Source: Isotricha intestinalis
Lineage: Eukaryota; Ciliophora; Litostomatea; Vestibuliferida; Isotrichidae
Direction of reading: 5' to 3'
Assembly (NCBI GenBank): GCA_023807065.1
Contig: JAJJLU010004362.1
Coordinates: 1-14,248, forward strand
DNA: 14,248 nucleotides
Shown: positions 8,067 through 14,248 of the stretch, one piece after another
Position numbering within the stretch: the stretch's first letter is position 1
Layout: each line of letters starts with the position of its first letter
Program-made: the position numbers and the translations under genes
Notes under the pieces: model-generated
What the model was told of the DNA's origin: nothing
Databases searched by the model: none
The model's input: the letters and a program-made list of their open reading frames with translations, nothing else

Positions 8067-9029
8067 ATGGACAGTTTCGAAAGAGAAGTACTTTCCCATA
8101 TAAACCAATTTCGTTCCAATCCAAAAAGCATAACTCATGGTTTAGAGCTTTTAAGAAAGGGATTATCTCGTTTAAAGCCAAACGATCCTTTCTTAACAGA
8201 AATAGATAACTTTACAAAGCAATGTCAATCAATGAAGCCAATGAAGAAATGTGAATATAATCAAGTATTATCTCAAATAGCAAAACAAGAAGTTAAAAAA
8301 TATACAAAAAATGACAAATTAAATAAATATAGAGATGCATCAGATTTAAGATCAATTATTCCAAAAGAATATCAAAATCAAGATTGTTCACTTATTGCAG
8401 ATGATGGTGCTGATGAATCTGAAAATGTTGTTCCAAAAGTACTTTTAAATAAATTAGATAAATCAAAACATGGAAGAACAACTTTAACAAATGGAAAATA
8501 TAGTCAAGTTGGTATTGGTCATGAAGTTTATGATGATGAAAATTATATTGTTATTATATTTGCTAATGAATATGTTTCTGATGAACCTGTTGTTGATTTA
8601 CCTGAAGGTGATTTAAGTGAATTAAAAAAAGCTTTTGATATTTTGGATGTTGATAAAAATGGGAAAATTAGAATTCAAGATACTTTAAATATTATGAAAA
8701 GAATGAGATTTGATGTTGAAAATCCTGATTTATATGATATTTTCGATGAAATGGGAGATAAAAGTATTGTTACTTGGCCTAAATTTGCTAGTATTGCTAA
8801 TGAAAGAATGACTGATAGAAAAAGTGATGATGGTTTAAAAACGATATTTAATTTATTTATTGATGATAGTGAAAAGAACACTATCACTTTTGATACTTTT
8901 AAATATTTAGCCAAAGAAATTGGAGAAAATTTAAGTGATGATGATTTAAGAAGAATATTAAAAAATACTACTAAAAATGGAGGGGAAATTACTTTTGAAG
9001 ATTTTGCTGGATATATGAAAGTTAAATAA
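8067..9029 (+). CDS. CAP-domain protein with C-terminal EF-hands, no signal peptide
   Basis: The 320-residue product begins with a CAP (SCP/PR-1/CRISP) domain over about residues 1-170. It has helix 1 REVLSHINQFRSNPKSI, helix 2 YNQVLSQIAKQEVKKY, a DESENV segment in the place of the family's GEN motif, and the strand pair YSQVGIGHEV with IVIIFANEY. A calmodulin-like half follows. EF-hand 1 is canonical, its loop at 194-205 (DVDKNGKIRIQD) having ligands D, D, N, and D at position 12. Regions at about 224-240, 264-280 and 299-316 look like three further EF-hands with degenerate loops. Classical CAP proteins are secreted, but this one starts directly with the domain, so it is probably intracellular and calcium-responsive. 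I chose the ATG at 8067. The frame is open back to a TTG at 8025, but that adds only Lys/Pro-rich leader sequence. Confidence 0.85.
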   Translation: MDSFEREVLSHINQFRSNPKSITHGLELLRKGLSRLKPNDPFLTEIDNFTKQCQSMKPMKKCEYNQVLSQIAKQEVKKYTKNDKLNKYRDASDLRSIIPKEYQNQDCSLIADDGADESENVVPKVLLNKLDKSKHGRTTLTNGKYSQVGIGHEVYDDENYIVIIFANEYVSDEPVVDLPEGDLSELKKAFDILDVDKNGKIRIQDTLNIMKRMRFDVENPDLYDIFDEMGDKSIVTWPKFASIANERMTDRKSDDGLKTIFNLFIDDSEKNTITFDTFKYLAKEIGENLSDDDLRRILKNTTKNGGEITFEDFAGYMKVK

Positions 9030-9975
9030 ATGGTTTTTTGGGATTTTATTTTTATTATTTGTGGGATAAAGTGATTTGAATAGTCATTTTATTATTATTT
9101 AAAAATTCTCTTAATTTTATATTTTATTTATTTTTCATCTTTTTTTTGTTTAATTCTTCATATTTCCAATAATAACCTTTTAATAATTCATATAATCAAA
9201 TTTAAAAATAAAAGGAATAAAAGAAGTTGTTTGAAATTAAATGATAATAATGTAAAAAATTAATTGAATTGAAAAGAATTAATATGATTATTACTCTAAA
9301 AATCAAGATTTGGAAAAAAAATATATGTGAATTTGATTAGAAAATAAGAGCTTTCTTTTATATATTTTTTTAGTGTTTAAATTTTTAATGTAAATATTTT
9401 TCCTTTTATTTGATTATTTTATTTTATAATTGAATTTATTAAAAATATTTTTAAATGATTTTTTTCTTGGAAAAATACAAATTTATTAATAATAAATTTT
9501 AATAATATATGAATTTAACAATTAAAAAATATATATATGTTTTTACAATTTTTTAAAAATTATAATATTATATTAAGCAATGAATAGAATCTCCAAAAGA
9601 TAAATATAATTATATAAAACCATTAATATCCTCTTGAAAAAAAAGTAAATTTGTTCGAAATCACAAAAGAACTACAAGAATTCAATTGAAAAACATAAAA
9701 AATCTCACTTTAAAAATTACCTTAATCAAAAAATAATTAATATATAAAATTCCTAAGTAAAAATAAATCCAAGAACAAAATTTATTATCTTCTAAATAAT
9801 TTCTTTCCAAAAAAACACTAAAAAACCTAAAATCCAAGAATAACAAATTCCAAAAATTAAATCATTTTTATTTTTAATCAAAAAACCAAAAAAAAGCAAA
9901 AAAAACAAATGAAAAATTTCTTTAATATAATAATATTTAACAAAAATAAAACTCTAAAGAATAAATAAAAATTAA
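9030..9975. other. Long intergenic region, no gene seen
   Basis: Of these 946 bases, the left ~90 are T/G-rich (trailer of the CAP gene). The right ~330 before 9976 are A/C-rich and almost G-free, consistent with the promoter and leader of the next gene. The middle is plain AT-rich sequence with stops in all frames. AAACACTAAAA occurs at 9813-9823 (+) and its complement at 9368-9378. No tRNA-like T-loop or other RNA signature was found. Confidence 0.55.
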
Positions 9976-11010
9976 ATGAGTAAAGAAGAGCCAAAAGAAG
10001 CAAAATCATCAGAGAAAAAAGTAGAAGAAAAAAAAGAAGAAGAAGAAAATTATGATTATTATAATCAATATTATGATGATTATTATAATCAATATTATGA
10101 CCCTAATTATGATTATAATGAATATGAAAATGAAGAAGACGAAAAAAAATGGGAAGAATATGAAAAAGAAGAAAAGAAAAAATGGGAAGATTATAAAAAA
10201 AAATATGAAGAAAGAGTCAAAAAACATAAAGAACACAAAATTAAAAAAAAAGAGTTTATGAAAGAATTAGATGCTTATAAGAAAAAAATTGATGAAGAAA
10301 AAGCAAAAGAAGAAAAAGAAAAAAAAGAAAAAAAAGAAGAAAAAGAAGAAATTTCAACAGATAAAAAAGAAAAGAAAGAAAAAGAAAAAAAATTATTTGG
10401 ATTAAAAGAATTTTTTGATAAAGGAAACTTTTCTTCTCTTTCAGAAGAAGATAAAAAAAAATGTTTAGAAATATATGAAAGAAAATTAAAAAGAAGAGAA
10501 ATGAGAATGAAAATGAAAGGAGAAAGAGAAAATTATTGGAATCAATATTATTATCCTGAAGAATATGAAAATCCAGATTATGAAACCCCAAAAGAAGAAA
10601 ACAAAAAACATAAGAAACATCATAGACATAATAGGAAAATGAGAAGAATGAAAAGATTATATAATTATTATGGTTATTATCCTTGGGAATATTATTATTA
10701 TAATAATCCTTGGGAAAATTATTATAATTATTATGAAGGAGAAAAAAAGGATGATAATGATAAAGAAGATATTAAAGAAGGAGAAACTCCACAAGAAAAT
10801 TATGATGATTATTATTATGATGATTATGATTATGATGATTATTATTATTATGATAAAAGACCTGATGATAATGAAAGTGAAGAAAGTGAAGAAAGTGATG
10901 AATATGGTAATGATGTTGATGATGCTTATGGTGATGAAGATTTAAATAGTGAAGATAGTTATAGTAATGCTCCTGATGATTATTATTTTGATCAGGCTTT
11001 AAATGAATAA
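9976..11010 (+). CDS. Low-complexity Tyr/Asp/Glu/Lys-rich protein, 344 residues
   Basis: I recognise no family. The protein is layered by composition. Residues 1-25 are Lys/Glu. Residues 26-50 are Tyr/Asp/Asn (NYDYYNQYYDDYYNQYYD). Residues 50-140 are a charged Lys/Glu helix or coiled coil (KWEEYEKEEKKKWEDYKKKYEER). Residues 139-190 are the only globular-looking part (LFGLKEFFDKGNFSSLSEED, then CLEIYERKLKRREMRMKM). Residues 208-226 are basic (KKHKKHHRHNRKMRRMKR). Residues 228-255 are Tyr/Trp/Asn-rich with two PWE motifs, and residues 258-340 are highly acidic with Tyr-Asp runs. There is no signal peptide or membrane segment. The alternating basic and acidic aromatic blocks resemble proteins that phase-separate or bind nucleic acid, which is a composition-based guess. 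The ATG follows a long G-free leader. Confidence 0.78.
   Translation: MSKEEPKEAKSSEKKVEEKKEEEENYDYYNQYYDDYYNQYYDPNYDYNEYENEEDEKKWEEYEKEEKKKWEDYKKKYEERVKKHKEHKIKKKEFMKELDAYKKKIDEEKAKEEKEKKEKKEEKEEISTDKKEKKEKEKKLFGLKEFFDKGNFSSLSEEDKKKCLEIYERKLKRREMRMKMKGERENYWNQYYYPEEYENPDYETPKEENKKHKKHHRHNRKMRRMKRLYNYYGYYPWEYYYYNNPWENYYNYYEGEKKDDNDKEDIKEGETPQENYDDYYYDDYDYDDYYYYDKRPDDNESEESEESDEYGNDVDDAYGDEDLNSEDSYSNAPDDYYFDQALNE
10054..10101 (+). repeat. 24-bp direct tandem repeat inside the Tyr-rich tract
   Basis: Two consecutive copies of a 24-base unit each encode DYYNQYYD. They differ only in the last base (gat versus gac). This is the most recent-looking duplication in the low-complexity gene. Confidence 0.9.
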
Positions 11011-11472
11011 ATTTTTCTTTTTTTGGTAGATTATTTTTTAAAATTATTTTTTGGGCTTTAAAAAATTGAATTTTTTTAAAATAATTTTTTACTTTTTGTA
11101 TTAATAATTAAAACTTCTAGTTATTTTTTGATTGATTTAAATCAAGATAAAATCCTTAATCTTTTAGAGTAAATCAATAAAATATAATTTCTTATATTTT
11201 GATTTTTTGTTCTATTATTTTTTTATATCAGATAATAATCCTTATATTTTCGATTTTCTTTAGGATTGTAATTTCTTCCTTCTTATATATTTGATTTATT
11301 TTTTTTATTTCATTTAAAATTTTTTAAAAATTAATTAAATTTGTTTCCTTTTATTTACTCATTTAAATTGAAAAATCCTATAGACATTAAACATAAAAAG
11401 GACTTATATATTTTTTTTATACTAATATCTTTCTCAATATTTTTCACATTTTTGAATTTTATAATTTTTTTG
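11011..11472. other. Intergenic region, no gene seen
   Basis: The first ~80 bases after the stop are T/G-rich, as expected for a trailer. The rest is T-rich with stops in all frames. On the minus strand toward 11,460 a few protein-like words (KIQKCEKY) may belong to the decayed gene to the right. Confidence 0.45.
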
Positions 11473-12040
11473 CTAGTCTTTTGATATATTACAATAGGAA
11501 ACAATTTTATATCCTTTTTTCTTTACTAATATTTTCATTTCATTCATATAAAATAGCTATAACCCAAATATTAATATTTTTAGATATATATTCTCTATTA
11601 TCTAAATATTTTTCAGCCAATTCATCCATTATTTTTAGTTTTTTTTTCTAATTTTATATTTGGATGATATTTTTATTATTTCTTTTTTTGGGAAACAAAT
11701 TCATCTTCAGGTTTTTCTTTTACATCTTCTTCTATTTTCATTTTTTAAATTTTCAATCTCTTTTGGAGAATTTTTTTCCATATTTTATGTAATGGATATT
11801 TTTTTTTCATAAATCCAACTCAAAAATAATATCTTTTATTTTTAAATCTATTTCTATTTCTTTTTTAAATAAGAAATAAAACTTTTATCTTCTCTATCTT
11901 TTGATTCAATTATTTTAAAATGAAGATACGATTCAAAATTATTATATTTTTCTGTTTCTTCAGATATAAAAAGATCATTTATTAAAAAATGATTTTTATT
12001 TAAATCAATATCATATCTTTGGTGAAAATAAAATTTTCAA
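11473..12040 (-). pseudogene. Decayed minus-strand gene, family not recognised
   Basis: Several stop-free stretches follow one another on the minus strand in changing frames: KFYFHQRYDIDLNKNHF running to FESYLHFKIIESKDREDKSF (about 12,030-11,880), then EIEIDLKIKDIIFELDL, KEKPEDEFVSQKKK, HPNIKLEKKTKNNG, DELAEKYLDNREYISKNINI, and finally KKKGYKIVSYCNISKD, ended by TAG at 11,473-11,475. Breaks lie mainly at A/T homopolymers, with further TAA codons. The stretches have ordinary mixed composition rather than the Ile/Phe/Asn pattern of random AT sequence. No domain could be named. Confidence 0.5.
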
Positions 12041-12053
12041 GAAAAAAATTATT

Positions 12054-12210
12054 TTACCTGACATTCCACATAATAATGAATTTGCCTTTTTTATTTTTGA
12101 TTGTCGAGCAATAAAGATAATGATATGATTGAAATGTCTGAAAGTTATACACATTTATTAGATAAAAATATTGCAAATAGTTTTAATATTGCTAATTATA
12201 ATTGATAAAA
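12054..12210 (+). pseudogene. Coding-like fragment, possibly rhodanese-like
   Basis: The plus strand reads LPDIPHNNEFAFFIFDCRA, then after a one-base frame change NKDNDMIEMSESYTHLLDKN and IANSFNIANYN, ended by TGA. FFIFDCR resembles the strand and Asp-Cys-Arg start of rhodanese-like domains in some TBC proteins, but the match is short. It overlaps the end of the minus-strand decayed gene, so the boundary between them is uncertain. Confidence 0.3.
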
Positions 12211-12562
12211 AAAAAAATGAAAAAGAAGTTGAAATTGAAAATTTTAAATTTAATCCAGGTAAATTCAAATATTTCAGATAATATTTTGTCATATATTCAT
12301 TAAAAATTAGGAAATTTGTTTTGATAATCATAAAAAAAATATTCTTTGATTGAATGAATATCTTTTTTTTCAATAATTAATTTATTTCTTTCTTTCACTT
12401 ATTATTTTTTTAATATCACCAATTAATTCTTCTCCTTCTCTTTTTTTAGTTTCAATTTGATTTCTTTCAGAAATTTTTTTCATTCACATTTTTTAATTAA
12501 TAAATATTTTTTCCAATTGGATACGCGCCAATAAAGTAGTTATCGATTTACTATCTTATTAA
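12211..12562. other. Degraded sequence with coding-like scraps on both strands
   Basis: On the minus strand, 12,484-12,386 reads KKISERNQIETKKREGEEL, continuing through IGDIKKIISERKK. After a frame change comes IEKKDIHSIKEYFFYDYQNK, which ends in TAA-TGA. On the plus strand, EKEVEIENFKFNPGKFKYF precedes a TAA at about 12,279. The two readings overlap partly and cannot both be right. No family is recognised. The short CG-containing stretch near 12,520-12,550 has no visible gene. Confidence 0.35.
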
Positions 12563-13406
12563 ATTATCTATTTTTATCTATGTTATAATACAATAAAAAT
12601 ATATGAAACATATACATTTATTACTAATATATTAATATTATTATCATGTATGATTTTTTATATTTTTGTTTGGGAAAGCTCTGAAAAAAAAACAATAGAT
12701 AAACTAAAAAAATATTGGAAGTTTTTTTGAGATTCAAATTATCTATCTGAAAAAGAAAAAGAAAAAAATGAAAAATCAGAATTTTCAAGAAAGCTTGAAA
12801 GTTTACGGGATGATTATTGGTATCTAAGAAGTGAAATACAAAGACAAACTAATACGGCACTTCAAAAAGAAAAACAAAAAAAGGAAAATTTCCAAAATAT
12901 GAAAAGTGCTTTTGAAAAAAGTCAACAAACTATAGAGAACAAAAATGTTGAAGAATCTAAAAAATATATAACTAATGTATTTTTGAAAGAATTTGAGATA
13001 GAAAAAGAAAAAAAATTGAATTTAAAATATCGTTAACTTCTCGTATACAGAATTTCACTCAAGAATATATGTATTATAGATATAAATTTATAAATTCTTT
13101 TAAATCAAATACAGATAAAATAATAAAAGAAATTTATCTTAAAGAAATAATCCAATAGATCATATAAATTTCATTGTAATAGGAAGAGCAGGTATAGGAA
13201 AAATCTTTAATTATGAAAATTTATTACTTTCTGAAAATAAAAGAACGATAGAAGGTGTTGGAGTATCTGTGACTACAGAGTCAGTATTATATAGTTCATA
13301 TCAATTAAAGATGATAAGAATATGGGATACTCAAGGTTTGGATTATAAATTATCACAAGAATTTATTTTAACTGAAATCATGGGTCTAAAAATTTCACAA
13401 CAATAA
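12563..13406 (+). pseudogene. Broken membrane-anchored coiled-coil P-loop GTPase gene
   Basis: The plus-strand order is as follows. A hydrophobic segment (FITNILILLSCMIFYIFVW) lies at 12,620-12,676. A long charged helical region follows (EFSRKLESLRDDYWYLRSEI, then QKKENFQNMKSAFEKSQQ). After a frame change at an eight-A run (13,008-13,015) comes SLTSRIQNFTQEYMYYRYKF. After another near 13,150 comes a GTPase start: FIVIGRAGIGK with the Walker A at 13,182-13,205, a switch-like Thr region (EGVGVSVTTES) and the G3 motif IWDTQGLDY at 13,320-13,346. A TGA at 12,728-12,730 interrupts the first part. The Walker A has Ile where Ser/Thr should be, probably from compensating indels. The gene stops at 13,404-13,406, before any NKxD motif. 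Its last codons lie in the 22-bp direct repeat, so it appears cut off by a rearrangement. The exact GTPase family is not determined. Confidence 0.65.
13382..13403 (+). repeat. 22-bp direct repeat, copy 1 (copy 2 at 13599-13620)
   Basis: The 22 bases starting gggtctaaaaatttc and ending acaacaa are identical at 13,382-13,403 and 13,599-13,620. Copy 1 forms the last codons of the GTPase pseudogene. Copy 2 is the right arm of the second palindrome plus adjoining B-box ORF sequence. The flanks differ on both sides. Confidence 0.9.
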
Positions 13407-13540
13407 TTAAATTAAAGTTTATCCCTTTTTTTATATTATAATTTTTTTATATTTTCAAATTAAAATATTATATTATTTAATCCTTTTTAATATAAAATTT
13501 TTAAACTCTATACTATATAATCCTAATTCTTATTTTTTAA

Positions 13541-14248
13541 TTATTGAAATTTTTTGACCCCCCGGTCATAAAAATTTTGAAAATTTTTGACCCCCCCGGG
13601 GTCTAAAAATTTCACAACAAATGTGAATATAATTCTCTTATCTAAATTTAAATTATTAACTGATTTAATTATATTTTCTATATCATTTTCTGTTTTATTT
13701 TTTTGATAAATAAATTCTGGAATTGTTATTTTTGTGTTTAATAAAAAAAGAAGACGATAAATATTACTTGAAGATTGTTCTATTTCATAATCATAATATT
13801 TATATAATAAAAGACATATTTTCATCGGTAAAATTTTTTGTTGTATTTTATTTTTTATTGATTCTAAAATATGATTTTTATATTTTTTTATTTCATTTAT
13901 TAAATAATCAATTTTTAATGAAATATCATTTGAATATTCTTCATAATAATTATTTATTTTTTCTTCATAATCAATTAATAAATTGGAAATATTTGGAAAG
14001 TTTTTCATTTTTTCTTTTACAATTTGTGAATATTCATTTATACTTTGGATATTATGTAAATAATGATAATTATTTTTTTCAGTACAATGCTTACAAATAT
14101 ATTCTAAGCAATCTAAACAAAAATCAGTTATTAATTGATTTGTATGTATTCCACATATTTTTTCATTTTTGTCATTTTTACTATTAATATTAAAATTATT
14201 TTCATATAGTTCATTTAAATCTTTGTAAAGTGAATTTAAATCTTTTGT
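13541..14248 (-). CDS. B-box zinc-finger protein, partial (N-terminus outside window)
   Basis: The frame is open from the right edge and gives 235 residues before TAA. Residues 32-65 form a B-box zinc finger: C32-x2-H35, C44-x2-C47, C52-x2-C55, H62-x2-H65 (ICGIHTNQLITDFCLDC, then ICKHC). A long helical region follows (about 80-130, IDYLINEIKKYKNHILESI), as in TRIM-like B-box/coiled-coil proteins, where the B-box supports protein contacts or ubiquitin ligation. No RING is seen, but the upstream part is missing. The last ~24 residues (FLDPGGVKNFQNFYDRGVKK and two more) are encoded by the two palindromes, so the natural C-terminus has probably been replaced. The ATG at 14,006-14,008 would give a shorter product without the finger and is unlikely to be the start. 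It could be a truncated pseudogene. Confidence 0.7.
   Translation of the reverse strand, partial: TKDLNSLYKDLNELYENNFNINSKNDKNEKICGIHTNQLITDFCLDCLEYICKHCTEKNNYHYLHNIQSINEYSQIVKEKMKNFPNISNLLIDYEEKINNYYEEYSNDISLKIDYLINEIKKYKNHILESIKNKIQQKILPMKICLLLYKYYDYEIEQSSSNIYRLLFLLNTKITIPEFIYQKNKTENDIENIIKSVNNLNLDKRIIFTFVVKFLDPGGVKNFQNFYDRGVKKFQ
13546..13613. repeat. Two tandem GC-centred palindromes (MITE-like)
   Basis: Unit 1 (13,546-13,578) and unit 2 (13,579-13,613) share the plan gaaa-T-run-gacc, a C-run of six or seven, then ggtc and an A/T arm. In unit 2 the arms (gaaaatttttgacccc and ggggtctaaaaatttc) pair with one mismatch around three C. In unit 1 the arms are less perfect. These are the only marked G/C tracts in the window. 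They could form hairpins, act as 3' end signals between convergent genes, or be remnants of a short palindromic mobile element. Confidence 0.8.
14054..14155 (-). other. B-box zinc-binding domain
   Basis: Eight Cys/His ligands in B-box order and spacing lie within 34 residues of the partial minus-strand ORF. All ligands are present, so the finger itself looks intact. Confidence 0.8.

Noticed and set aside
9030..9975. tRNA or structured RNA gene in the long spacer
   Set aside because: The only TTCGAA-like string (near 9,653) lacks flanking stems or acceptor pairing, and no G/C-rich stem occurs in the spacer.
10009..10591. Minus-strand frames opposite the Lys/Glu/Tyr-rich gene
   Set aside because: They are runs of Phe, Ile and Leu arising from the complement of AAA/GAA/TAT codons.
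12257..12275. A 19-nt GT-AG intron in the plus-strand scrap
   Set aside because: The stretch reads as coding in frame (GKFKYF), its length would shift the frame, and the surrounding sequence is already decayed.
12728..12730. TGA read as Trp in the GTPase gene
   Set aside because: Intact genes use TGG for Trp, the two-exon gene ends at TGA, and this gene has other frame breaks.
13723..14187. Plus-strand frame of 154 codons opposite the B-box ORF
   Set aside because: Its Phe/Tyr/Leu/Ile/Asn composition is that of an antisense shadow. The minus strand carries a full set of B-box zinc ligands.

Overview
This window comes from the nuclear genome of a very AT-rich unicellular eukaryote. Every convincing gene reads in the standard code: Gln is CAA, Trp is TGG, five complete genes stop at TAA and one at TGA. 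One gene needs a spliceosomal GT-AG intron of only 27 nt. There are no operons, ribosome binding sites, tRNA or rRNA genes, or CRISPR arrays. A repeat protein of probable ciliary or flagellar type and an intracellular CAP/EF-hand protein suggest a flagellated or ciliated protist. I cannot name the lineage. The intron lacks the extended consensus I know for trichomonads, and the code is not that of Tetrahymena or Paramecium.

Layout. Positions 1 to about 1,320 (minus strand) hold a decayed Ser/Thr protein kinase gene broken by frameshifts and stops. From 1,675 to 11,010 lies a core of six intact genes: a METTL13-type eEF1A methyltransferase (+), an Asn/Lys/Glu-rich protein of unknown role (+), a protein with twelve LRxSHFxLG repeats (-), a two-exon conserved protein of unknown function (-), a CAP-domain protein with EF-hands (+), and a Tyr/Asp/Glu/Lys-rich low-complexity protein (+). 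From about 11,470 to 13,406 the sequence is again a gene graveyard. It holds coding-like scraps on both strands and a broken membrane-anchored, coiled-coil P-loop GTPase gene. The window ends in a B-box zinc-finger ORF (-) that enters from beyond the right edge. Its last ~24 codons are made of two tandem GC-centred palindromes.

How the genes relate. I see no evidence that the neighbours form one pathway. METTL13 concerns translation factor modification, the repeat protein probably the axoneme, and the CAP/EF-hand protein possibly calcium-linked cytoplasmic or ciliary biology. The main shared features are compositional. Leaders are A/C-rich and almost G-free, trailers are often T/G-rich, and within genes the wobble base drifts from A-ending near the start to T-ending near the stop.

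Most notable points: the 27-nt intron, the METTL13 homologue whose first methyltransferase domain has lost its SAM motif, the palindrome pair with its 22-bp direct repeat, the intragenic wobble gradient, and the sharp split between an intact core and decayed flanks. I found no clear new multi-gene system.
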